A stretch of DNA of 64,000 nt from contig NZ_VCMV01000015.1 of assembly GCF_008757455.1 (NCBI RefSeq), positions 41,298 through 105,297 on the forward strand. The letters are read 5' to 3'. Below are positions 35,689 to 44,320 of the stretch, piece after piece. Numbering within the stretch: position 1 is the first letter of the stretch; each line of letters begins with the position of its first letter. The DNA is from Microvirga brassicacearum. GTDB taxonomy: Bacteria; Pseudomonadota; Alphaproteobacteria; Rhizobiales; Beijerinckiaceae. The notes beneath the pieces are model-generated. The model was not told the origin of the DNA. It saw only the letters and a list, made by a program, of their open reading frames with translations, and ran no database searches. The position numbers and the translations under genes were made by a program.

Positions 35689-36936
35689 ATGCAAACCGCA
35701 TTCGCCGCGGACCACTTCGAGGGTCGTGAGCCAAAAACAATCAATCGCATCCCGCTCGGGCGGGCCGCAGCGGGAACGCTGGCTCTATTGGCCGGCGCCT
35801 GCGCCTGGCCGTTTCCCGCCGAGGCACACGTGAAGTGGTTTGCTCCCTATATCGTCGGAGCTTCGCCGCAGCCGATCAGCGCCACGCTTACGAACCAGTG
35901 GTTCTGGTCCGGTATCGTCCTGGTGGTCGCTTTCTTTCTGGCGACTATTCTCGTTGAACGCAGGGCTGTTGGTCAGGCCGTCCTGAGCGGCCTCGATCGC
36001 GTCAGCGCGCCCCTGTGGAAGCGTTCCGACGATTTCATGCGGGTTACGACGGGCGCCTTCTTTGTGGCGATCTTCGCGGTGGGCGGCGTCTACCTCACGC
36101 CGGACCTGAAGACCGATTCCGAACTCATTTCATGGGCGCAATTGCTGATCGCCGCCTGTGTCTTTTCGCGCAGAACTATGCCCATCGCTGCAGGCGGAAT
36201 CATCACCTTGTGGGTCGTCGCGCTTCGCGAGTACGACTTTTTCCATTTGCTCGACTACCTGGCGCTCGGCGTTGGCGTCGCCGCTTATCTGGTGCTTGCC
36301 TCGATGGACGACCCGAAATGGCGCGAGCGGCGGTTCCTGGTTCTGCGCTGGGGCGTCGCGATTGCGCTGATGTGGTCGAGCCTGGAGAAGTTCGCTTACC
36401 CGAACTGGTTCTACCCACTCGTGGAAGAGAAGCCCTTTTTGACCTTCGGCCTGCCGCGCGACATGTTTATTCCAATGGCCGGCGTCGCTGAGTTTACGAT
36501 GGGCTTCGGCCTGCTCTGGACGCCCTTGGTTCGTCGCCTCTCGGCGGTGGCGCTACTCCTGATCTTTTTCACGGCAGTGTACCCCTTTGGACGCATCGAT
36601 CTTGTCGGCCATGCTCTGATTATGGCGGTCCTTTTCCTCATCGCCGCGGATCCTTGCCGCGAGAAGACGGTCGCCTCGATGAGCGTCCCGAGAGCTCTGC
36701 CGACAATCCGAAACCTGGCGTCAGTGCCCGCCGGTCTCGCGGTCGCCCTCGTGGTGTTAGTCTCCGGCTACTGGGGATTGCATGGCATCTTCTACGGCAC
36801 CGATGGTCAAGCGGAGCCACAAGCGGTGGAGATAAGCACTCATTCTCGCGATCCTGAACGGCCCCATGGGCTCCGCGATTCCGGTAGGATCGGTCTGTCT
36901 ACCAGCCAAGGCGATACAAACTCGCACGTCCATTGA
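35689..36936 (+). CDS. DoxX-like polytopic membrane protein, FixJ-promoter linked
   Basis: A 415-residue protein with an N-terminal signal-like segment (ending PAEAHVKWFAPY) and about eight to nine membrane helices. The region LALGVGVAAYLVLASMDD, then SLEKFAYPNWFYPLVEEKPFLTFG (in parts) and FTMGFGLLWTPLVRRLSA resembles the DoxX/SURF4 superfamily in layout, but I recognise no named family. The ATG at 35689 has GAGGAAAC upstream. It follows fixJ by 130 bases with a FixJ-type element between, so it is probably a direct FixJ target. Its last 40 residues are polar and weakly constrained. The function is unknown. Confidence 0.7.
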   Translation: MQTAFAADHFEGREPKTINRIPLGRAAAGTLALLAGACAWPFPAEAHVKWFAPYIVGASPQPISATLTNQWFWSGIVLVVAFFLATILVERRAVGQAVLSGLDRVSAPLWKRSDDFMRVTTGAFFVAIFAVGGVYLTPDLKTDSELISWAQLLIAACVFSRRTMPIAAGGIITLWVVALREYDFFHLLDYLALGVGVAAYLVLASMDDPKWRERRFLVLRWGVAIALMWSSLEKFAYPNWFYPLVEEKPFLTFGLPRDMFIPMAGVAEFTMGFGLLWTPLVRRLSAVALLLIFFTAVYPFGRIDLVGHALIMAVLFLIAADPCREKTVASMSVPRALPTIRNLASVPAGLAVALVVLVSGYWGLHGIFYGTDGQAEPQAVEISTHSRDPERPHGLRDSGRIGLSTSQGDTNSHVH

Positions 36937-37364
36937 TCGCAAGTCGCATCAGAACGGGAGGGAAGGCGGAACCTTTCCTTCCGTTCACGCACACGGGCGC
37001 TCCTGTCGTCCTCGGCGGGAGGCGAGCATGTGCAGTCGAGACGTTGCTTTTGTGAATGGTCCCACGGAGTGCACATCGCCGCTCCGCCCCGGGATCGGCC
37101 GCAATCATGCTGGTGATGACGTGCGACAGGACCTGATGCTGTGTCGCGAGTTTGGCCCTGTGAGCAATATACTTGCTCGACCTCACGGTGAGCCGCTAAC
37201 AAGCCGTTGGCAACACAGCGCGCGTGCGGACGCGGTGGTGACCTCTGGTCGAATTCCTCAGGTTCCGAGATGAACGACACAATGGCCGTTGGCGATCGAG
37301 GGGGCTTGGACCTTGAGCCGAACTCCTTCACAAGTCCTGAGCGGACGTCCGGGTCGGCCAACAC
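36937..37364. other. gene-free interval
   Basis: About 430 bases between the DoxX-like gene and the second NnrS gene. No reading frame has protein character, and no good TTG-N8-CAA box was found upstream of the NnrS gene. Confidence 0.45.
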
Positions 37365-38597
37365 GTGATGGCTCGTGCAGTCACGCCAAGCGACCGCGAG
37401 CGCCATCGGGTTTTCTTTATATTCGCTGCACTCGATGCGATCTTGTGCGTCGGGATATGGTTACCCGCTGGACTGGGGATAGAACAGGTTTGGGGTAGCC
37501 CTCCATCGGTCAGGTCTCTGCATGCTCAGGGGCTACTGTTTGGAGTAGTGCCGGCGACGATGACGGGCTTCCTCCTCACCGCTTTGCCCCGCTGGACGGG
37601 ACGCCAGCCAATTTCACGACCGGCGGCGATATTGCTCTTTTGGTTTTGGTTCGCAGGCCGTGCGGCCTTTTTCTTGCTACCCGCAGCAGCCGGATCGGTA
37701 TCAGCAGCGTTCATTGCGTTGCTTGCCCTGATCGTGGCGCGGGAAGTCGCTGCAGCCGAAGATCTCCGCAACGTCAAGATCGCATTACTCCTGGGAGCGC
37801 TATCCATTGGCGCCGGCATGGTTGGCGTTTCGGCCGATCGCGGGTTCGCTGAACCAGGGCTCCGCATCAGCGTAGCAGCGATTCTGGGCCTCATCGTCGT
37901 TCTTGGCGGTCGCGTAGTGCCGAGCCTCACCGCGCATCACTTTGAGATGCGCGGTGAGAAGTCTCCGATTGTACGGCGTCAATGGATCGAAAGGGCCTCT
38001 GCGGTGGCGACCGCACTCGCGCTTTGCGCTTGGATGATCGCTCCGTATGAGGCGACAACGGGTGTTGCATGCGCCTTTGCGGCGGTCGGACAGGCAGCAC
38101 GCCTCGTCCAGTGGCATAGTTGGCGGATGGTCGCGCACCTACCCGTCCTTGTCCTCCATTTGGCATACGGATGGGTTTCCATCGGCTTCGCCTTCTTTGC
38201 CGTACACATCCTTTGCCCTGGCACCATCTCCAGAGTTACAGCCCTCCATGCGTGGGCAGTTGGCGCCATAGGGTTGATGAGCCTCGCCATCATGGCAAGC
38301 ATGACCCGGAAACAGAGCGGAGCCGCGCTCAGGCCCTCTCGCATGATGTCCCTGTCCTATGTATGCGGGTTGGTGGCAGTCGTGACCAGAATTTCAGCCG
38401 CGGCTTTCCCTGCCCAGTGGATTTGGTTGCTGCTAAGCACGACGACGTGGATCATGTCCTTCGCGCTGTTCCTCATCGTTTTCAGGCGCGCGTTGTTCGG
38501 GGATCTCGCGTCGCGACGTGGTTTAACGCCGGTCCCAGAAGGGCAGGATTCAGTCTTGAAGTCTGGCTGTGAAAAGGGATGTCTTCACAAGCGGTGA
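37365..38597 (+). CDS. second NnrS-family membrane protein (divergent)
   Basis: A 410-residue protein with about twelve membrane helices. It shares the NnrS core: GVVPATMTGFLLTALPRWTGRQPI, LGGRVVPSLTAHHFE, HLAYGWVSIGFAFFAVH and ALHAWAVGAIGLMSLAIMASMTR. It differs from the copy at 21826 in the first helix pair, having LHAQGLLFG in place of HIHEMLYG, so one histidine is replaced by spacing. It begins at GTG 37365 or ATG 37368. It is probably also an NO-stress protein, but its metal sites may differ. It converges with ubiX. Confidence 0.88.
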   Translation: MMARAVTPSDRERHRVFFIFAALDAILCVGIWLPAGLGIEQVWGSPPSVRSLHAQGLLFGVVPATMTGFLLTALPRWTGRQPISRPAAILLFWFWFAGRAAFFLLPAAAGSVSAAFIALLALIVAREVAAAEDLRNVKIALLLGALSIGAGMVGVSADRGFAEPGLRISVAAILGLIVVLGGRVVPSLTAHHFEMRGEKSPIVRRQWIERASAVATALALCAWMIAPYEATTGVACAFAAVGQAARLVQWHSWRMVAHLPVLVLHLAYGWVSIGFAFFAVHILCPGTISRVTALHAWAVGAIGLMSLAIMASMTRKQSGAALRPSRMMSLSYVCGLVAVVTRISAAAFPAQWIWLLLSTTTWIMSFALFLIVFRRALFGDLASRRGLTPVPEGQDSVLKSGCEKGCLHKR

Positions 38598-38734
38598 CGG
38601 ACCGCTTTTGCAGCGTCACCGGCTCAACAAAGAGTTTCCGTCGAACCGAAATGACCCGAACGTCGCCCAAGCAAATTCAATGCTTTATGCATCGGTGCTT
38701 CCCCAAAGGTGCGGTATGGTTCGGTCCCCCGAAC

Positions 38735-39313
38735 CTAACGAATTCCGCTCCATGGCTCGGCGAGGACGCCGATGTCCAGGCCGATCAGGTCGATCGCCCG
38801 GCGAGCGGTATGATCGATGATGTCTGCGACTGATTGAGGCTTACGATAATAGGCTGGGACCGGGGGAGCGATGATGGCTCCGATCTCGGAGGCCGCCGCC
38901 ATGGCGCGGATGTGTCCCAGGTGCAGCGGGGTCTCCCGGGTTAGGAGCACGAGCTTCCGCCGCTCCTTGAGGTGAACGTCGGCCGCGCGGACGAGAAGGT
39001 TGTCAGCTCCGCTGCTCGCGATCGCCGACAAAGTTCGCATGGAACAGGGTGCAACGATCATCCCTGATGTCCTGAATGACCCGCTGGCAATAGTGGCGCC
39101 TAAATCGTCGATGGAATGACAGTACGCGGCCATATCCTGGATTCGCCGCAGCGCATCCGAACCGGCCTCATGAGCGATCGTTCGTTCCGCCCCCTGGGAA
39201 ACGACCAGATGCGTTTCGCATCCTGACGTGGCGAGGAGTTCAACAATCCGGATGCCGAGCATAGCACCTGAAGCGCCGCTGATTCCGATCACGATCCGCG
39301 ATAACGTCCTCAT
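38735..39313 (-). CDS. ubiX: UbiX, flavin prenyltransferase
   Basis: A 192-residue flavoprotein of the UbiX/Pad1 family. The N-terminal flavin loop is RIVIGISGASGAMLGIRIVELL. Other family markers are the VAPCSMRTLSAIASSGADNLL segment, LTRETPLHLGHIRAM and the IAPPVPAYYRKPQS prenyl-phosphate loop. It makes prenylated FMN for UbiD. It lies 64 bases downstream of ubiD on the same strand. Length and motifs are normal. Confidence 0.94.
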   Translation of the reverse strand: MRTLSRIVIGISGASGAMLGIRIVELLATSGCETHLVVSQGAERTIAHEAGSDALRRIQDMAAYCHSIDDLGATIASGSFRTSGMIVAPCSMRTLSAIASSGADNLLVRAADVHLKERRKLVLLTRETPLHLGHIRAMAAASEIGAIIAPPVPAYYRKPQSVADIIDHTARRAIDLIGLDIGVLAEPWSGIR

Positions 39314-39377
39314 GAAACACTCCGTTCGAACCGATCGCCGTAAGGTGATGGGTTAAATCAAAAGCAAAGGAGGTTGC

Positions 39378-40883
39378 TCAGGCCCTGGCAGCCTGGGGAA
39401 GTCCAAGCCGCTCCCAGATGGCGTCGACGCGCGTCGAAACGGCTGGATCCATGCTGAGAACCCGCCCCCATTCACGGTCAGTCTCGGAACCGAGTTTGTT
39501 GGTAGCGTCGATCCCAAGCTTTCCGCCCAATCCAGCTTTGGGTGACGCGAAATCGAGGTAGTCGATCGGCGTATCGCTAATGGTCACCAGATCCCGGGAT
39601 GGATCGGATCGTGTCGCCACAGCCCACATCACATCGTCCCAAGATTGCACATCAATGTCGTCGTCAACCAAAACCAGCAGCTTCGTATAAGTGAATTGAG
39701 GGAGAATTGACCAGAGTCCCATCATCATTCGGCGAGCCTGTCCGGGATAACGCTTGGCGATCGAGACAATAGCTATTCGGTAGGAGCAGGCGACTGGCGG
39801 CAGCCAGACATCCTTCACCTCTGGAAACTGGCGTTTCAGAATGGGAACGAACAGTTCGTTAAGCGCTTCACCGATGCAAGAGGGTTCGTCCGGTGCGCGG
39901 CCGGTGAAAGTCGAAAGGTATATCGGATTTCGACGCATCGTAACCGCAGTCACCTGCATCACTGGGAAGTGGTCGACGGCGTTGTAGTAGCCCGTATGAT
40001 CACCGAAAGGGCCTTCCGGCGCCGTTTCCGTGGCTGACACGAAGCCTTCGATCACGACCTCCGCCTCGGCGGGGACGACCAGGGGTACGCTCACGCACGG
40101 CATTAATCTCGGCCGCTTGCCACGCAAGAGTCCGGAGAAACGCAATTCCGACATTGTCTCTGGCAAAGGAAGGACAGCGGACAGGATGGTGGATGGATCC
40201 GCGCCGATCACCACCGCCACAGGCATCGGTCGATCGGCGGCTTTCCATTGATGATGATGACGCGCTCCGCCCCTGTGGGCGAGCCAGCGCATGACGGCAC
40301 GGTCTCTCCCGAGCACTTGCATTCGGTAGACGCCGACATTGTAATCGTCCACGCGAATGCTGTCGGGCGGCCGGGTAATCACAAGCGGCCAGGTAATGAG
40401 CGGAGCGGGCTCCCCCGGCCAGCAAATCTGGGCCGGCAGCCGCCCGAGATCGATGGCGTCGCCTTTCATCTCGATTCTCGTGCCGGCAGTCGCCTCCCGC
40501 GGGCGCATCGTGAGCGCTGCCTGCGCGAGCGGAAACTTTCTCCAAGCGTCCCTGAGACTTTGTGGTGGGTGAGGCTCGCGCAATTCGGCGAGGAGTTCCC
40601 CAAGGTCACGCAGGCCATCCGGTTGGACGCCGAGCCCCCATGCAACGCGCTCAACGGTACCAAAGAGGTTAACGAGAATTGGTATCTCCGCCGGCCGACC
40701 ATCCGGCAGTGTAGGACACTCGAACAAAAGAGCCGGTCCGCGGTCATGCAAGACGCGCCGGTGGATCTCAGTGACCTCGTGCACGACCGAAACGGGCTCG
40801 GCGATACGAGTAAGCTGTCCCTCTGCCTCAAGGTAGGTAACGAAGGCCCGAAGATCGGGAAAAAAGGGCAACTCACGGCGCAT
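39378..40883 (-). CDS. ubiD: UbiD-family prenyl-FMN-dependent decarboxylase
   Basis: A 501-residue enzyme of the UbiD family. Conserved features include YNVGVYRMQVLGRDRAVMRWL, APEGPFGDHTGYYNA with the catalytic Glu and Asp region, and FPEVKDVWLPPVACSY. It decarboxylates 3-polyprenyl-4-hydroxybenzoate in ubiquinone synthesis when paired with UbiX. The ATG at 40883 follows CGAGGAG; a longer frame upstream runs into the divergent promoter. It is divergent from ubiT with a box between. Linkage to ubiTUV supports the ubiquinone role over other UbiD substrates. Confidence 0.9.
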   Translation of the reverse strand: MRRELPFFPDLRAFVTYLEAEGQLTRIAEPVSVVHEVTEIHRRVLHDRGPALLFECPTLPDGRPAEIPILVNLFGTVERVAWGLGVQPDGLRDLGELLAELREPHPPQSLRDAWRKFPLAQAALTMRPREATAGTRIEMKGDAIDLGRLPAQICWPGEPAPLITWPLVITRPPDSIRVDDYNVGVYRMQVLGRDRAVMRWLAHRGGARHHHQWKAADRPMPVAVVIGADPSTILSAVLPLPETMSELRFSGLLRGKRPRLMPCVSVPLVVPAEAEVVIEGFVSATETAPEGPFGDHTGYYNAVDHFPVMQVTAVTMRRNPIYLSTFTGRAPDEPSCIGEALNELFVPILKRQFPEVKDVWLPPVACSYRIAIVSIAKRYPGQARRMMMGLWSILPQFTYTKLLVLVDDDIDVQSWDDVMWAVATRSDPSRDLVTISDTPIDYLDFASPKAGLGGKLGIDATNKLGSETDREWGRVLSMDPAVSTRVDAIWERLGLPQAARA

Positions 40884-40934
40884 TGGCACTCCTCGGTCCG
40901 GCTCCTTCGATGCCGGACCAAACTGCGCCCGTCG

Positions 40935-40948
40935 TTGCGCCAGAACAA
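40935..40948. promoter_or_regulatory. FNR/NnrR-type box between ubiD and ubiT
   Basis: TTGCGCCAGAACAA has TTGC on the left and ACAA on the right, with the TTG-N8-CAA frame. It shares 12 of 14 bases with the pseudoazurin box. It lies 46 bases from the ubiT ATG and 51 from the ubiD ATG. Confidence 0.55.
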
Positions 40949-40994
40949 CTTCAAGCTTGGCAGAGTGCCGTATACGCAAGCCGAAGGATCTCAC

Positions 40995-41549
40995 ATGCCA
41001 CCACCGCACTCGTCCATTGCGACCTTGCCGCCGCTCATATCCTTGGCGTTGCGACCGCTCCCGCTGCTGCCGCTGCAGCCGATACTATCAGCCGTGATGC
41101 GCCGCATTTTGCTCCAGCATTCCGGTATGTTCGAGCGTCTTGGTGCTTATGCGGGAAAGCGATACGGGCTGGCCGCGTCAGATCTACCTTTCGCTTTTGT
41201 CCTCGATACCTCACCGGCGACGCCGATGATCACCGCGACACGTTCCATGCCTCCTGGACTCGATGCCAGGATTTCCGGTCCGTTTCTCGCCCTGCTGGGC
41301 ATTGTGGACGGTACTTACGACGGCGACGCCCTGTTCTTCTCGCGCACGATCGTGGTCGATGGCGACGTCGAAGCTGTTCTCGCGCTCCGTAACGCCATCG
41401 ACGATGCGGGTGTCGATGTCCTGCGGGAGGGCGCTACTCTGCTCGGCCCGCTTGGAGAAGCGCTTCTCCGCCGTTATCGACAAATGAAAGCGCGCGAGCC
41501 GTCGACAGGTAGTCGTCGCCAGCGACCGGAGTGGTCACCATGGAATTAA
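40995..41549 (+). CDS. ubiT: UbiT, SCP2-domain accessory factor for anaerobic ubiquinone synthesis
   Basis: A 184-residue protein with one SCP2 lipid-binding domain. It begins with a proline/leucine-rich stretch (PPLISLALRPLPLLPLQPILSAVM) and then has LDARISGPFLALLGIVDGTYDGDALFFSRTI in parts, and VVDGDVEAVLALRNAIDDA. This is the UbiT pattern; UbiT binds quinone precursors and is needed with UbiU and UbiV for O2-independent hydroxylation. The ATG at 40995 has AAGGA six bases upstream. Its end overlaps the ubiU start by ten bases. Confidence 0.9.
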   Translation: MPPPHSSIATLPPLISLALRPLPLLPLQPILSAVMRRILLQHSGMFERLGAYAGKRYGLAASDLPFAFVLDTSPATPMITATRSMPPGLDARISGPFLALLGIVDGTYDGDALFFSRTIVVDGDVEAVLALRNAIDDAGVDVLREGATLLGPLGEALLRRYRQMKAREPSTGSRRQRPEWSPWN

Positions 41550-42517
41550 TCTGCCCCGCCGGTACGCCGGCCTCGCTGAGGGCTGCTGTCGATGCGGGCG
41601 CGGACGGTGTCTATTGTGGATTTCGCAACGAGACCAATGCTCGCAATTTCCCGGGACTGAACTTCAGCGCCGACGAACTCGCAAAAGGCGTGGCCTACGC
41701 ACATCGGCATGGTGCAAAGGTTCTGGTCGCGATCAACACTTTCCCGCGGGCCGGCGCGACGGAGCTATGGCACAAGGCAGTGATCGATGCGAACGAGGCC
41801 GGTGCCGATGCGCTCATCGTCTGCGACATTGGGCTTCTGGCATATGCCGCTAAGAGCTATCCGAAAGCTCGCCTGCATCTCTCCGTGCAGGCTGCCGCCG
41901 CCAATGCGGATGCAATCCGATTTTATGTTGAACAGTTTAATGTGAAGCGAGTAGTCCTGCCGCGCGTTTTGAGCCTGCCCGAAATCGCTGCAATCACGCG
42001 CGCCACTGACTGCGAAGTTGAAGTCTTCGTCTTTGGAGGATTATGCGTCATGGCGGAAGGACGATGCTCCCTTTCCTCCTACGCCACCGGGCTGTCGCCA
42101 AACATGAACGGTGTCTGCTCGCCCGCGAGCCACGTCGATTATGACGACGAGGACGGGGTGATCGTGTCCCGCCTGGGTGGCTTCACCATCAACAAGTTCG
42201 GCCAAGGGGAGGCGGCAGCTTATCCGACTCTCTGCAAGGGACGTTTCAAAACCAAACTTTCGACCGGGTATGTTTTTGAGGACCCCGTTAGCCTGGACGC
42301 GGCGACACTCTTGCCGGGGTTGCGAGACGCAGGTGTGACAGCGCTGAAGATCGAAGGACGGCAACGCAGTCGTGCCTACATCGAGAACGTCGTGCGCTCT
42401 TTTCGTGACGCATTGAGCGCGCTTGGGCAGGGGCGTCCCATCCCATCGGGATCGCTCCAGCCCATGAGCGAAGGCCAGAGCAACACGGTAGGCGCCTACC
42501 GCAAGACATGGCGCTGA
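41540..42517 (+). CDS. ubiU: UbiU, Fe-S protein of O2-independent ubiquinone hydroxylation
   Basis: A 325-residue peptidase-U32-family protein that lacks protease function. From the ATG at 41540, cysteines stand at 169, 176, 193 and 232 (GGLCVMAEGRC, GVCSP, TLCKGRF). These are the same numbers as the [4Fe-4S] ligands reported for E. coli UbiU. The opening MELICPAGTPASLRAAVDAGAD is characteristic. UbiU-UbiV hydroxylate the quinone ring using prephenate in place of O2. An upstream GTG at 41531 is possible. It lies 16 bases before ubiV. Confidence 0.95.
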   Translation: MELICPAGTPASLRAAVDAGADGVYCGFRNETNARNFPGLNFSADELAKGVAYAHRHGAKVLVAINTFPRAGATELWHKAVIDANEAGADALIVCDIGLLAYAAKSYPKARLHLSVQAAAANADAIRFYVEQFNVKRVVLPRVLSLPEIAAITRATDCEVEVFVFGGLCVMAEGRCSLSSYATGLSPNMNGVCSPASHVDYDDEDGVIVSRLGGFTINKFGQGEAAAYPTLCKGRFKTKLSTGYVFEDPVSLDAATLLPGLRDAGVTALKIEGRQRSRAYIENVVRSFRDALSALGQGRPIPSGSLQPMSEGQSNTVGAYRKTWR

Positions 42518-42533
42518 ACCGGCGAGGAGACCC

Positions 42534-43445
42534 ATGATGAAACTGACGCTCGGGCCTGTCCTGTATAACTGGGAGCCGTCGACATGGCGTGATTTCCATT
42601 TCCGCATTGCGGACGAAGCTCCGGTAGATACCGTATGCGTCGGTGAGGTCGTCTGCTCGAAACGATTGCCGTTCTTCCAAGATTTCATTCCAGAAGTAGT
42701 GGAACGACTGATCGGCGCAGGCAAAGAGGTACTGCTGAGTTCACTCGCGCTCATCACTCTCGAGCGGGAACGCAAGCTGACGGCATCACTAGCGCGAGAG
42801 TCTGATATCCTCGTTGAGGTAAACGACATTACGGCGCTGAGCCATCTGGAAGGGCGGCCGCACGCCATCGGCCCCTATGTCAACGTATATAACGAGTCTG
42901 CCCTTGCCTGGCTGGCTGGTTATGGGGCGCGCCGCGTTTGCCTCTCGCCCGAGCTGCCGGCAAGCTCGATTGCGTCCTTGGCGAAATCCTGTCCCGAGGT
43001 CGCGTTGGAGGTGTGGGCGTTTGGGCGGGTGCCGCTCGCGATCTCAGCTCGATGTTATCATGCGCGTCTTCACAAGTTGACGAAGGACAATTGCCAATTC
43101 GTCTGCGCGAAGGATCCCGACGGTCTGGCGACCGATACGCTGGACGGCAAGCATTTTCTCTCCATCAACGGCGTCCAGACTCTCTCATCGACCTATGCCA
43201 ATCTCATCGAATATCTCCCCGATCTTGCGGCGCTCGGCATCGCCTCGTGCCGCCTTTCACCGCAATCTTGCGACATGGTTGCCGTGGCAAAGGCGTTTCG
43301 CGACGTAGCGGACGGCGTCCTTGATCCGAGCGAAGCCACGCGCGCTCTAGATCTGGTCTGCGATGGGATGCCGTTTTCCGATGGCTTTCTCAATGGTGTC
43401 CCGGGAGCGGACTACAAATCCCGCGGCGCGGTCGGGTGGCCATGA
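42534..43445 (+). CDS. ubiV: UbiV, Fe-S partner of UbiU
   Basis: A 303-residue U32-family protein. Candidate cluster cysteines are Cys41 (GEVVCSKR), Cys174 (SARCYHAR), Cys187 and Cys191 (NCQFVC). The spacings of 13 and 4 between the last three match those of E. coli UbiV. Tandem ATGs follow GAGGAG at good spacing. UbiV forms a heterodimer with UbiU. It is the last gene of ubiTUV; no terminator was recognised after it. Confidence 0.95.
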   Translation: MMKLTLGPVLYNWEPSTWRDFHFRIADEAPVDTVCVGEVVCSKRLPFFQDFIPEVVERLIGAGKEVLLSSLALITLERERKLTASLARESDILVEVNDITALSHLEGRPHAIGPYVNVYNESALAWLAGYGARRVCLSPELPASSIASLAKSCPEVALEVWAFGRVPLAISARCYHARLHKLTKDNCQFVCAKDPDGLATDTLDGKHFLSINGVQTLSSTYANLIEYLPDLAALGIASCRLSPQSCDMVAVAKAFRDVADGVLDPSEATRALDLVCDGMPFSDGFLNGVPGADYKSRGAVGWP

Positions 43446-43550
43446 ATCGATCTATCGTGAGATCTGGTCTTTCGCGCGTTCAGCACGGGAAACTCTGCCG
43501 AAACGTGAGACCAGATGACCAGCCCATTGGGGTCTCCGGGAGCTTTGGGT

Positions 43551-43808
43551 ATGCGCTGTTACTTTGATCTTGTGGGTGCTTTTGAGACCCTCCGCGATGG
43601 TTCGGGAATTGAAGTTTCCGATCTTGAGGTGGCCCGCGCTGCGGCATGGAAAGCCATTCAGGAATTGCGCGAGGGCGACGACGAAGCGGATCAGAATTGG
43701 AGCGGTTGGGCACTTAATATTGTCGACCCTTCGCGCAACGTTCTCGTCTCGATGAGCCTTATCGATAACTCTGATGGACCGCCGCCGTTATCCTACCCAA
43801 TACAATAG
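43551..43808 (+). CDS. DUF6894-like small protein
   Basis: An 85-residue soluble protein. It opens with MRCYFDLVGAFETLRDGSGIEVSDLEVARAAAWKAI in parts, the typical start of DUF6894: a Y-F strand, then D-x-x-G-x-E-x-x-D and an alanine helix. The middle has WSGWALNIVDPSRNVLVSM. Such proteins are numerous in Hyphomicrobiales and have unknown function. The ATG at 43551 follows GGGAGC; an ATG at 43515 in the same frame is less family-like. Confidence 0.65.
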   Translation: MRCYFDLVGAFETLRDGSGIEVSDLEVARAAAWKAIQELREGDDEADQNWSGWALNIVDPSRNVLVSMSLIDNSDGPPPLSYPIQ

Positions 43809-44320
43809 TCGAAGCGATCATCTCGCGGTGGCGTTTTAAGCTGCCGGCCGTTATGAAGCCAGCCTGCGTCTTCATCTCGTATGGCCCAGCCACCTCGGCG
43901 CCACGCCGTCCCAAAATTTGCGGCTCGTCTAAAAGTCCTGCAGGGAAGCCGCTAGTCTCGATCCCTCTTGGTAAATGCGACTTCCCTGTTTGAACGCTAG
44001 GCGTGTGGTACGCGTGGGTGAATGGGAGTCCTGAGACCTGACCTTTCTGAAGCTGGCTTACCCGATCAAGGAGGAATGGATCGCGCAGGGATAGACCTGA
44101 CCGCGCGATAGCACGCCTCCCAGGAGCACGCCGCCGGGCGGCGGCTTTGACGAAGTGCATGACCTAGGGTCGCCGGGTGATCGGGGTCATTCCTGCTCGT
44201 GTTCTTCGATGCTGAACGATATCCATTCTGTGTTCGGGCCCGGTGGATTGTTCCTGCCTCTCTGCGTGAGGTCGGACGAGGGCAATGCGGACGCGAGAAG
44301 CCCGTACACTCGCGTCTTCT
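43809..44320. other. gene-poor interval
   Basis: About 510 bases between the DUF6894 gene and the end of the periplasmic ClpP-like gene. Frames on both strands are open for up to 130 codons but have no recognisable pattern, start site or conserved composition. Confidence 0.4.

Noticed and set aside
40248..40994. Upstream extension of the ubiT frame across ubiD
   Set aside because: It is antisense to ubiD, has no protein character, and a good ribosome site fixes ubiT at 40995.
19542..40997. Identical AAGGATCTCACATG at the starts of the DUF59 and ubiT genes
   Set aside because: It is mostly ribosome site plus start codon and probably coincidental; no further similarity flanks it.
43759..44160. 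Minus-strand frame of about 130 codons after the DUF6894 gene
   Set aside because: Overlaps the end of the DUF6894 gene, with arginine-rich, pattern-free translation.
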